Assembly: GCF_900277125.1 (NCBI RefSeq)
Contig: NZ_OPYN01000108.1
Coordinates: forward strand, 62,001 to 126,000
Direction of reading: 5' to 3'
DNA: 64,000 bases
Origin: Pseudomonas inefficax
GTDB taxonomy: Bacteria > Pseudomonadota > Gammaproteobacteria > Pseudomonadales > Pseudomonadaceae
The notes below the pieces were generated by a model, which made no database searches, was not told the DNA's origin, and saw only the letters and a list, made by a program, of their open reading frames with translations. Below, piece after piece: positions 38,097 through 45,955 of the stretch. The position numbers and the translations under genes were made by a program. Each line of letters begins with the position of its first letter. Position 1 is the stretch's first letter.

Positions 38097-38948
38097 CTAC
38101 TGCGGCGTCCCGAACAACCCCGTCCAGTAAATCCCTGCGTCACTCTTCGGGTCCACTGCATACGCAGCGCCCAGCTCACGAAAGTCCGGGTTCATCAGCG
38201 TCGCGCAATGCCCCGGGCTATCCAGCCAGCCATCGACCACCTTGCGCGCGGTGTCACGCCCGGCGGCGATGTTTTCACCAATCTGCTGGTACAGGTAGCC
38301 GGCCAGTTCTGCCCGGTCACCGGGGGTGCGGCCGTCCTTGTCGATGTGGTCGAAGAAGTTCTGGTTGGCCATGGCCCGGGTGTGGTTGGCGGCAACCCCG
38401 GCCAGCACCGTGCTCCAGCTCAGCGCGGGGGCGGCGGCGAAGGGCTGGCCACCGCACTGACGCGGTACCTTGCGCGCGGCATTGATCTCCTGCAGCACCT
38501 TCTGCCCCTCGGCCTGCCAGTCGCCCAGGCGACCACTGAGCAGCGGCCGGGCCAGCACGATGCGCCAGTCGCGGCCTTCCTGGCTGACGCCAATATCGAC
38601 GAACTGCGGGTCGAGCACCACCTGGCAGAAACTCTCCTCGATGGCATGCATGGCCGCGCGCGCATCACGTGGCCCCGACAGGCTGATGGCCTGCACGTTG
38701 ACCATCGGGTAGGCGGCGCGGGTCATGGCTTGCTGCAGGTCGCGGGTACCCTCCGGCGACAGCGCCAGGCGGGTATCGCTGTTGAGCGGTGGCAGCTCCA
38801 ACGACGCTTCACCACCGCAGGGCTGGGCCTTGCTGCGGTAGACATTGATCGAATCGATCAGTTGCGCCTCTTCGCCGGTGGCAGCCAGTGCCCCGGCCGA
38901 GACGACCAGACCCAACGACAAGGCGGCAACGGATGACAGGACGCGCAT
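38097..38948 (-). CDS. Secreted protein with two CAP (SCP/PR1) units, the first degenerate
   Basis: A 283-residue exported protein. ATG 38948 has GGGAG upstream and opens a signal peptide (MRVLSSVAALSLGLVVSAGA, then LAATGE). Residues about 155-283 form a normal bacterial CAP domain: SWSTVLAGVAANHTRAMANQNFFDHIDKDG with the His/Glu cavity, QIGENIAAG and SPGHCATLMNPDFRELGAAY. Residues about 25-150 repeat the same outline (INVYRSKAQPCGGEAS against INAARKVPRQCGGQPF; ESFCQVVLDPQFVDIG against GHCATLMNPDFRELG) but lack the His/Glu set, so the gene appears to be an internal duplication with one decayed copy. CAP proteins of this type are envelope or secreted proteins of unknown function. Confidence 0.8.
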   Translation of the reverse strand: MRVLSSVAALSLGLVVSAGALAATGEEAQLIDSINVYRSKAQPCGGEASLELPPLNSDTRLALSPEGTRDLQQAMTRAAYPMVNVQAISLSGPRDARAAMHAIEESFCQVVLDPQFVDIGVSQEGRDWRIVLARPLLSGRLGDWQAEGQKVLQEINAARKVPRQCGGQPFAAAPALSWSTVLAGVAANHTRAMANQNFFDHIDKDGRTPGDRAELAGYLYQQIGENIAAGRDTARKVVDGWLDSPGHCATLMNPDFRELGAAYAVDPKSDAGIYWTGLFGTPQ

Positions 38949-39168
38949 GTGGATCTCCCTATGACTGGCAGCGTCGTGGTTTGCGCTGCTCATCCTACAC
39001 AAGCCCGGGGCTTTTGGCCCGGGATCGTGCAAAGCAATGAAAACGCCGGCATTCGTTGCTGGCGGCAAAAGAGGGAGTAGACCACTGATCATCGGAAAAG
39101 TGCGAACAGTTGGTAATCATTCTTATCGAACCAAAGCTGTCAGCCCGTTTGCCGTCGCCCGGCGGGTA

Positions 39169-39780
39169 TCAGCGCGCCACCGCCTGGTTCGGTTTGTAGA
39201 ACAGAAAATGCCTGGTCTGCGCCGTCCGGCGGTAGGCTTTGGCCCAGTCCGGGCGCACATTGCGGTCGTGGAAGTACAAGGCACCGCCGGTGCGGTCTTT
39301 CAACTGCTGGTTGAGCGCCTTGCGCGCGATTTCCTTGGCAATGCCGTAGCGTTGCGCTTCTTCGACCTGGTCCGGGCGCCCGTCGCACCACCAGGAGAAC
39401 TGGCAGGCCTTGCTTTCCACACCCTGCTTGACCACGCCGCAGATTGTATCCGGGAAGCCATCGTGGCCCAGGCGGTTGAGCACGACGTTGGCCACGGCGG
39501 CCATGTCTTCGGCGTCGGCACCCTTGGCCTCCCAGTAGATGGTGCGGGCCAGGCAGGTGATGCTGTCATCCAACGGCGCCTGGCCGGCAGGGTCCACTGC
39601 CTGCGCTTCGCCCGGTGTGAGAGTTTCGGCCTTTTTCGGGGGTGGCGTGTCGTTCACCACTTTTTCCTCGAGCACCTCGGCCTTGTCCTCGGCGACGGCA
39701 GCCTTGGCCGGGTCGGCGGCGTGCAAGGGGCCTGCGAGCAAGGCCGAGGCCAGGCCGATCACCATCCACGAAAAGCGCAT
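39169..39780 (-). CDS. SleB-like cell-wall hydrolase
   Basis: A 203-residue exported protein. A signal peptide (MRFSWMVIGLASALLAGPLH, cleaved near HAADP) leads to an acidic, proline/lysine linker and then a Hydrolase_2 (SleB) domain with ARTIYWEAKGADAEDMAAVANVVLNR, whose glutamate is the catalytic residue in this lytic-transglycosylase-like family, and the block CQFSWWCDGRPD. GGGAG lies 8 bases before the start. It should trim peptidoglycan in the periplasm. It is a single gene in a run of unrelated minus-strand genes. Confidence 0.87.
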   Translation of the reverse strand: MRFSWMVIGLASALLAGPLHAADPAKAAVAEDKAEVLEEKVVNDTPPPKKAETLTPGEAQAVDPAGQAPLDDSITCLARTIYWEAKGADAEDMAAVANVVLNRLGHDGFPDTICGVVKQGVESKACQFSWWCDGRPDQVEEAQRYGIAKEIARKALNQQLKDRTGGALYFHDRNVRPDWAKAYRRTAQTRHFLFYKPNQAVAR

Positions 39781-39815
39781 GAGGCAAGCTCCCGAACTGT
39801 GGGCTGGTTCACAGT

Positions 39816-40733
39816 CTAGCCAAGCGCGAGCATCAGTACCAAAGGCAGGGTGGCGGCGGCGACCACGGTCTGCAGGGCGATGATGGTGGCCATCAGCGGT
39901 GCGTTACCGCCCATTTGCCGGGCCATCACATAGGAAGACGACGCGGTCGGCAGCGCCTGGAACAGCACCGCAACCACTGCTGCCTGGCCACCCAGGCCAA
40001 GCAGGCGGCACAAGCCCCATGTGGTCAGCGGCATGACCAGGAACTTGAATGCCGACGCTGCCATCAGCGGGTGCACCTGCTGGCCCAGGCGGGCGCTACC
40101 CAGGGCTGCGCCGACGCACAGCAGGCCCAGCGGCAGGGCGGCCTGGCCCAGGGCCTTGACCGTGGGTTCGATACCCGCTGGCAAGCCCAACCCGCTGGCG
40201 CGCAGCAGCAACCCGCCGGCGCAACCGACGATCAAGGGGTTGGCGAAGATGGCCCGCAGCACCGTCGCTGGTGAGCTATGGCGGGCACTGAAGCGGGCGA
40301 ACACCAGCACGCAAAGCAGGTTGACCAGGGGCACGATTGCAGCGTTGGCCACCGCCGCCAGGGCGATGCCGGCGCTGCCATAGATACCTGCTGCAAGGGT
40401 GGCGCCGATGTAGTTGTTGAAGCGGATGCCGCCCTGGAACACCGAAGTGAAGTCGGCACCGTCATGGTTCATTGCGCCCTGGTATAGCACCAGCAGCACG
40501 GCCCCGGCCAGGGTCGAGAGCATCAGCACGCCGACCATGCCCAGCACCGGCACGCCATCGAGGTTGGCGGTGGCCAGGCCATGGAGGAACAGCGACGGCA
40601 GCAGTACGTAATAGCTAAGGCGCTCTGCGCCGGGCCAGAAGTTGTCGGCGAGGAAGCCGCGCAGGCGCAGGAAGGTGCCCAGGGCAATCAGCAGGATGAT
40701 CGGCAGCAGGGTAGTGAGCAGCAAGTGGAGCAT
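39816..40733 (-). CDS. AEC (auxin efflux carrier) family transporter
   Basis: A 305-residue inner-membrane transporter of the AEC/BART superfamily with about ten hydrophobic segments in two inverted halves. The N-terminal MLHLLLTTLLPIILLIALG and the centre FNNYIGATLAAGIYGSAGIALAAVANA are typical, as is the helix break near the third helix. The start at 40733 is placed at the beginning of the first helix; the longer open frame crosses a REP and is not used. Substrates of bacterial members are malate or other carboxylates, or amino acids. A LysR gene lies upstream in the same direction and may regulate it. Confidence 0.87.
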   Translation of the reverse strand: MLHLLLTTLLPIILLIALGTFLRLRGFLADNFWPGAERLSYYVLLPSLFLHGLATANLDGVPVLGMVGVLMLSTLAGAVLLVLYQGAMNHDGADFTSVFQGGIRFNNYIGATLAAGIYGSAGIALAAVANAAIVPLVNLLCVLVFARFSARHSSPATVLRAIFANPLIVGCAGGLLLRASGLGLPAGIEPTVKALGQAALPLGLLCVGAALGSARLGQQVHPLMAASAFKFLVMPLTTWGLCRLLGLGGQAAVVAVLFQALPTASSSYVMARQMGGNAPLMATIIALQTVVAAATLPLVLMLALG

Positions 40734-40849
40734 GGTCGACGTTCCGTGGTCGGGTACGAGGCACAGACTACGGGTGCGGATCGGTTTGTAAAAACGTTGA
40801 TTTCTGTACTGACTGTTGAGGAAAAATGCATGTTTGCTCTGGGGGAGCT

Positions 40850-40964
40850 GCGCGCCCCTTTCGCGACGCAAGGCCGCTCCCACAGCGAACGCGTTGCATT
40901 TGAAGGCAGTGGCAAACCTGTGGGAGCGGCCTTGTGTCGCGAAAGGGCCGCGCAGCGGCCCCGG
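40850..40964. repeat. REP doublet, type B variant
   Basis: Inverted units (40850-40885 and 40918-40964) between the LysR gene and the AEC gene; it ends 5 bases from the LysR stop. Confidence 0.86.
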
Positions 40965-40969
40965 CAATC

Positions 40970-41833
40970 TCAAGCCTCCAGCGCAGTCTTCAATACTGCA
41001 CTCAAATGCCGCCGCTGGCTCTTCTCATGCTCCAGCAATACCACCCGCCGAGTCAGCTGCGGTTCGCCAAACGGCAGGCAGGTGGCCGGTGGCAAGCGTT
41101 GCAGGTCGTCATCGGCCATGGGGATGATTGCCACGCCCAGGCCCATCACCGCCATGCGTGCCAGCGCTTCCTGGCTGTCCAGTTCCATCTGTTCGCTCAC
41201 CTGCAAATGCTGGCGGCGCAGCTCCTGCTCGATCTGCCGCCCGGCCCAGGCACGCTTGTCGAAGCGCAGGAACGGCTGGCTGGCCAGCAACTGAGGCACG
41301 CTTTGCCCGGCGAGGTCGGGGCTGGCGATCGCCCAGAAGCGGTCTTCGAACAACGGTGTGAAGTCCAGGCTTTGCGGGTAGGGGCTGACCGGTTCGGTGG
41401 TGATCGCGGCATCAAGCTCGCCGTCTTCCACCCGTCGTGCCAGTTCCGCCGACATGCCGGAGGCCACGCTGACATGCAACTGCGGATGGTGCGCCTTGAT
41501 CCATACCAGCGCCTTGGGCAGGCGCCGCGCCAGCACCGTGTGGATCGCCCCCAGGCGCAGGCGGCCGCGCAGGCTCGGGCCGCTGGCCAGGGCGTCGGCC
41601 AGTTCGTCATAGGCAGCCAGGATGGTTTCGGCCCGGGCCACCGCCAACTGGCCGGCTTCGGTCAGCGACACCTGCCTGCGGCTGCGGTCGAACAAGGTCA
41701 CCTGCAGTTCGTCTTCGAGGGTCTTGATGTGCAGGCTGACCGCCGAAGGGGTGAGGCTGAGCAGGTCGGCGGCACGGGCGAAGGTGCCGTGACGGGCGAT
41801 GGTCACCAGGGTGCGCAGGGCTTTGAGGGACAT
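40970..41833 (-). CDS. LysR-family transcriptional regulator
   Basis: A 287-residue LysR regulator. The helix-turn-helix is seen in IARHGTFARAADLLSLTPSA and SLHIKTLEDELQVTLFDR, with the effector-binding domain after residue 90. ATG 41833 is chosen at the typical LysR beginning (MSLKALRTLVTIARHG). It is upstream of, and in the same direction as, the AEC transporter, with a REP between them. Which gene it controls is not readable; no divergent partner exists. Confidence 0.88.
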   Translation of the reverse strand: MSLKALRTLVTIARHGTFARAADLLSLTPSAVSLHIKTLEDELQVTLFDRSRRQVSLTEAGQLAVARAETILAAYDELADALASGPSLRGRLRLGAIHTVLARRLPKALVWIKAHHPQLHVSVASGMSAELARRVEDGELDAAITTEPVSPYPQSLDFTPLFEDRFWAIASPDLAGQSVPQLLASQPFLRFDKRAWAGRQIEQELRRQHLQVSEQMELDSQEALARMAVMGLGVAIIPMADDDLQRLPPATCLPFGEPQLTRRVVLLEHEKSQRRHLSAVLKTALEA

Positions 41834-41879
41834 GCGGGTGGGTCCGGTTTCAGGCTGACAGGGCTGCATTGTCGGGCCC

Positions 41880-41976
41880 GGCCCTTTCGCAGCACAAGGC
41901 TGCTCCTACAGGTATTGCGCATGCCTGAACCATGGCGCTAACCCTGTAGGAGCAGCCTTGTGCTGCGAAAGGGTCG
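41880..41976. repeat. REP doublet, type C
   Basis: Inverted units of the ggagcagccttgtgctgcg type between the ABC permease stop and the LysR promoter. Confidence 0.86.
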
Positions 41977-41992
41977 CCACAGACAACACTTC

Positions 41993-42841
41993 TCAGCGCT
42001 GGTTACGCCCATAGGCCTGGCTGATCCGGTCGATCACCATGGCCAGGGCGACGATCGCCAGCCCGGCCTCGACGCCTTGGCCGACATTCAAGGTCTGGAT
42101 CCCCGACAGCACGTCCTCGCCCAGCCCGCGGGCGCCAATCATCGAAGCCACCACCACCATCGACAGGGCCATCATCACCGATTGGTTGAGCCCGGCCATG
42201 ATGCTGGGCAGCGCCAGCGGCAGGGCGATGCGCCGCAACCGCTGCCAGCGGCTGGCCCCAAGGCCATGGGCGGCCTGCAGCAACGAAGGGTCGATCTGGC
42301 TCAGCCCCAGTTCGGTCAGCCGAACCAGCGGTGGCAGGGCATAAATCAGCGTGGCGAACACGGCAGGCACCTTGCCCAGGCCGAACAGCATCAGCACCGG
42401 GATCAGGTAAACGAAGGCCGGCAATGTCTGCATCACATCCAGTACCGGCAATAACAACCGCTTCGCCAGCGGCCGGGCAGCCAGCAGGATGCCCAGCGGC
42501 ACGCCCACCAGCACGCAGAGGCCGGTACTGACCAGCACCAACGCCATGGTCTGCAGCAGTTTGTCCCACAACCCGAGCATGCCGATCAGGGCCAGCAGCG
42601 CCACCAGTACCGCGCTGCGCAGCACGCTGCGGCTGGCATGCCAGGCGAGCAGGCCGATCAGCAACAGCAGCAGCCACCAAGGCAGCAGGCGCAGCAGGGT
42701 TTCCAGGCCGACCAGTAGTTGCAGCAACTGGTCCGAGACGCTGCGCAGGTGATCGCCGTAATGCAGCACCAGCCAGTCGACCAAGCGGTTGACGCTGTCG
42801 GCAAAGGAGAATTGCAGGGTTTCAGGGAAGCCGCCGCTCAC
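41993..42841 (-). CDS. ABC transporter permease, glycine betaine/choline/proline betaine (ProW/OpuAB) type
   Basis: A 282-residue inner-membrane permease with about six hydrophobic segments. The cytoplasmic EAA-like loop is visible as LGASRWQRLRRIALPLALPSIMAGL, contacting an ATPase. GTG at 42841 is taken as start because it overlaps the stop of the upstream binding-protein gene (GTGA, 42838-42841) with GAGG just upstream, giving translational coupling; the frame is open further but runs into that gene. The expected ATPase (ProV/OpuAA) is not next to it on either side, so it must be shared or supplied from elsewhere. Uptake of a quaternary amine is likely. Confidence 0.87.
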   Translation of the reverse strand: MSGGFPETLQFSFADSVNRLVDWLVLHYGDHLRSVSDQLLQLLVGLETLLRLLPWWLLLLLIGLLAWHASRSVLRSAVLVALLALIGMLGLWDKLLQTMALVLVSTGLCVLVGVPLGILLAARPLAKRLLLPVLDVMQTLPAFVYLIPVLMLFGLGKVPAVFATLIYALPPLVRLTELGLSQIDPSLLQAAHGLGASRWQRLRRIALPLALPSIMAGLNQSVMMALSMVVVASMIGARGLGEDVLSGIQTLNVGQGVEAGLAIVALAMVIDRISQAYGRNQR

Positions 42842-43854
42842 AGGCTGCCCTCGACCTTGCTGGCAATGTCCGCAGGCAACCAGGCTTTCCACACTTCGCG
42901 GTTATTGCGCAGGAAGGTGAGGGCAGCGTCACGGGGCGGTGTGCGCTTTTCGCTCATCTCGGCCAGTGCGCTGTTCAGACGGTCGATGGGCAGGTCGACC
43001 CGCTCGAACACGCTCACCAGCTCCGGGTAGCCCTCGCGGAAGGCCTTGGACACGCCAATCGACAATTTGGCCGGCAGCGAGCTGCTGCCCTTGGGCTCGG
43101 GATTACCGGCATCGGTGAGGGTGGCCCAGGCCTGGGCATCGAACGACGGCTCTTGCAGGCGTATGAGTTTGTAACGCCCCATCAAAGGGGTAGGGTTCCA
43201 GTAGTAGAACAGCACTGGTTGGCCACGGCGGATGGCCGAGCCGATTTCGGCATCCATTGCAGCCCCGGAGCCGCTGCGGAAGTTGGTATACAGCTCATTC
43301 AGCCCGTAGGCCTTGAGTTTCTGGCTGTTGACGGTCTCGGATGTCCAGCCGCTGGGGCTGTTGAGAAAACGCCCTTTGCCGGGCGACTCGGGGTCGCGGA
43401 ACACCTGCGGGTAGCGCTTGAGGTCCTCGACGCTGCGCAATTCCGGCGCCACGGGTTTCAGCTTGCGTGCCGCATCGCCCTCGATCACGTAGGCCGGCAC
43501 CCACCAGCCTTCTTCGGCATTCTTGACCGTGTCGCCCAACGCGAACACCTGCCCGGCGGCTTCTGCCTTGACCCAGGAAGGGCTGCGCCCGGCCCATTCC
43601 TCGGCGATGACTTGCAGATCGTTGCGCGCCAGCGCCACTTCCATGCTGACAGTACTGCCGGGCAGGGTGTCGGTGGAGTAGCCATACCCGCGCTCCACGA
43701 TCAGCCGCAGGATCTCGGTGGTGAGGGCGCCGCTTTCCCAGCCGATGGCGCCAAAGTGAATGGGCGTGGTGCGTTCCGCCGAAGCGGCGCTATCGGTGCT
43801 GGCCATGCCCACCGCGAGCAGCAGGCCGGCCAGCAGCGTTGGAATCTTCTTCAT
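42838..43854 (-). CDS. Periplasmic glycine betaine/choline-type substrate-binding protein (OpuAC family)
   Basis: A 338-residue exported binding protein. The start ATG 43854 has AAGG 6 bases upstream; a signal peptide follows ([20 protein letters not shown], cleaved near SAASAE). Type II binding-protein blocks are typical of the quaternary-amine family: GAIGWESGALTTEILRLIV, SWVKAEAAGQVFALG, GWWVPAYVIEGDAARKL and the aromatic-rich pocket (FYYWNPTPLM). The stop overlaps the permease start. In the pathway it captures the osmolyte or carnitine-like substrate and passes it to the permease. Confidence 0.9.
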   Translation of the reverse strand: MKKIPTLLAGLLLAVGMASTDSAASAERTTPIHFGAIGWESGALTTEILRLIVERGYGYSTDTLPGSTVSMEVALARNDLQVIAEEWAGRSPSWVKAEAAGQVFALGDTVKNAEEGWWVPAYVIEGDAARKLKPVAPELRSVEDLKRYPQVFRDPESPGKGRFLNSPSGWTSETVNSQKLKAYGLNELYTNFRSGSGAAMDAEIGSAIRRGQPVLFYYWNPTPLMGRYKLIRLQEPSFDAQAWATLTDAGNPEPKGSSSLPAKLSIGVSKAFREGYPELVSVFERVDLPIDRLNSALAEMSEKRTPPRDAALTFLRNNREVWKAWLPADIASKVEGSL

Positions 43855-44018
43855 CGGGGCCTTCGTCGATTGCCGTGGGGTAGGTGCGGGCAAGTGTAGA
43901 CGACCCCTCCCAGGCGTTGCCGACGGCGGCAGGGAACGGGCTCCTGCTGCGAGGGGAAGCAGCGGTTTGCAAAGGTGCGCAGTGCCGTTTGGCAAGCACA
44001 TTCTGCGAGGCATTCCTG

Positions 44019-45923
44019 ATGACGCTGGACTTGAATTTTATCTATTACCGCAACTTCCGATTCGATGGAAAGCTGCACGTTCGTTGCACTGGCACAGACC
44101 TGCACAAGGTCAACCGCATTCGCTACGAGCTGGAGCGGGCGGGCCCGGATGGCTCGGTGTCGTTCCGAGGGGTTTCGGCCTATTCCCAGGCACACACCGG
44201 CAAACCGAGTGATCACGGCTGCCCAGCCACTTTGTCCGCCGAGGAGGAGGCGGGGGTCTACACCATCCGGCCAAGGGTGGTGCTGCGAGATGAACATGCC
44301 CGGGCGATGAATCGGCCTGTCGGGGCGGCCGGTGTCATCGACATGCCGCCGCTGGTACTCGATATCGCGGTCGAGGAGATCAACCGCAGCGTGCTCGACA
44401 AGGTCCCGTTGCCTTCTGCCGCCAAGCGTCGCAAGCGGGCGGCAGGCCCCGCGGACATGGCTGATCACGCTCAGCAAACGCTTCCCACGTTGGCGCCAGG
44501 TACCTCGTACCCGACACTGGTCATCGAGTTCGACAGCGGTGGGTATGAGCGCTTCCTTGACGACCTAGAGCCAGGCTCGGGCTCGACGCTGGTTCGCTAT
44601 TGGCCGAACCTGAAGTCGGTGATCGCGCTCAGGCCTGTGCTGGACGAGCATGAAGTGGACGATGACAGGCTCCGGGCACTACGTCAGTACTATTACCTCG
44701 ACCAGCCTGCCGGCATGCTCGATGACACCTATCTGGCATTGCTCAAGTCGTTGGCCGCACTGGACTATCTCGTATCCATGCAGGTGTCGCCGGTACTTCC
44801 GGAACCACACCCTGCCGCGTTCGTGCTGGCGGGGTTGCTGGCAACCTTGCTGACAGGTACTGCAGTGGTGGCAGGCAACAGGGCTTATGAAAATGCTCAG
44901 CCCACGCCCGACTTCGAGTCACTCCAGAACTACCTCGACGAACCCGGCCCCCGGTGGAAGGGCCTGAATGTGCGCAACGCCTGGGCCAACGAGGTGACGG
45001 GCAAGGGCGCGCGCATTCACTTCAGCGATGGTGGGTTGTACCCGCAGCATGAAGACTTGCGCGGCAACCCCGCCTTGCAAGTCATCTCGCTTGCGCCCAA
45101 CCATGACCCCAGCCATGGCACGGCTTCGGCAGGGGTCATTCTGGCCACGCGCAACGGCATGGGAGTTACCGGAATCAGCCATGACAGCGAGCTGTACCTG
45201 TACAACAACCGCGCGCAAGACACCCCTGGCAGTTACCAGGTGCTCAAGGACCTGCTGCGCAATGTGGCGCCTGGGGATATCGTTGGCATCAATCGCCAGA
45301 CTGCAAATATCGACGTGTTGAGCACGATGCTGCCATCCTTGCACGACAAGGCCTGGTGGACCGTCATGCAGCAGTTGAGCCGCCGCGGTGCGGTGGTGGT
45401 CAATGCGGCAGCCAATGGCAGTAGCAAGACCCTTGCAGAACGAGGTACCCAGGCGGGGCAGGGCGTAGACCTGGCCAATTGGCGTTACTTCGCTGACCAT
45501 GGCGATTCAGGTACCATTCTGGTGGGTGCCAGCCACTCTTATGACGGCAAGCCCCACGCCTACTCCAACCACCATTACCCTTACCGCATGCTCAATGCCT
45601 GGGGTGACAGCGTAGTCACGCTTTCCGATGGCAGCTTGCAGGACCTGTCAGGCGATGACCGGGACTACACAGACAACTACGGCGGCACGTCCAGTGCGAC
45701 GCCGATGGTGTGCGGCGCGCTGAGCCTGATCCAGTCCTATGCCATGGAGCACCACCACATCTACCTCAATGGCAACCAGATGCACCAGTTGGTCATGGCG
45801 TCCGGCTACCACGATGCCGCGTTGCCCGGCACCGACGTATTGCCGATGGGCGCCAGGCCCAATGTGCATGGCGCGTTGGTGCTGCTGGACCGCATTCTCG
45901 GCGGGGGCAGGTTCGAGGCCTGA
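44019..45923 (+). CDS. Subtilisin-like (S8) serine protease with N-terminal unknown domain and internal membrane segment
   Basis: A 634-residue protein whose C-terminal half is an S8 protease: the triad is Asp337 (HFSDGGLYPQHEDL), His366 (PSHGTASAGVIL) and Ser558 (GGTSSATPMVCGAL), with the oxyanion Asn in NAAANGSS. ATG 44019 follows GCGAGG by 8 bases. There is no signal peptide. Residues 1-260 form a domain I do not recognise, and residues 265-286 (PAAFVLAGLLATLLTGTAVVAG) form a hydrophobic segment just before the protease domain, so it may be a single-pass membrane protein. No partner gene or secretion gene is next to it. Composition is lower in GC than its neighbours. The true substrate and location are unknown; a secreted or contact-dependent toxin is one option. 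Confidence 0.75.
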   Translation: MTLDLNFIYYRNFRFDGKLHVRCTGTDLHKVNRIRYELERAGPDGSVSFRGVSAYSQAHTGKPSDHGCPATLSAEEEAGVYTIRPRVVLRDEHARAMNRPVGAAGVIDMPPLVLDIAVEEINRSVLDKVPLPSAAKRRKRAAGPADMADHAQQTLPTLAPGTSYPTLVIEFDSGGYERFLDDLEPGSGSTLVRYWPNLKSVIALRPVLDEHEVDDDRLRALRQYYYLDQPAGMLDDTYLALLKSLAALDYLVSMQVSPVLPEPHPAAFVLAGLLATLLTGTAVVAGNRAYENAQPTPDFESLQNYLDEPGPRWKGLNVRNAWANEVTGKGARIHFSDGGLYPQHEDLRGNPALQVISLAPNHDPSHGTASAGVILATRNGMGVTGISHDSELYLYNNRAQDTPGSYQVLKDLLRNVAPGDIVGINRQTANIDVLSTMLPSLHDKAWWTVMQQLSRRGAVVVNAAANGSSKTLAERGTQAGQGVDLANWRYFADHGDSGTILVGASHSYDGKPHAYSNHHYPYRMLNAWGDSVVTLSDGSLQDLSGDDRDYTDNYGGTSSATPMVCGALSLIQSYAMEHHHIYLNGNQMHQLVMASGYHDAALPGTDVLPMGARPNVHGALVLLDRILGGGRFEA

Positions 45924-45927
45924 ACCT

Positions 45928-45950
45928 GGGCCGGCAGATGCCGGCCCTTG
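45928..45950. terminator. Bidirectional hairpin between S8 protease and chemoreceptor
   Basis: GGGCCGGCA (45928-45936) and TGCCGGCCC (45939-45947) form a perfect stem in the 32-base convergent gap. Flanking T or A runs are weak, so termination in both directions is likely but not strong. Confidence 0.55.
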
Positions 45951-45955
45951 TCCAG

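Noticed and set aside
43884..44018. A longer start for the S8 protease at 43884
   Set aside because: The extra 45 residues overlap the divergent binding-protein promoter region and have no ribosome site; ATG 44019 has GAGG at a good distance.
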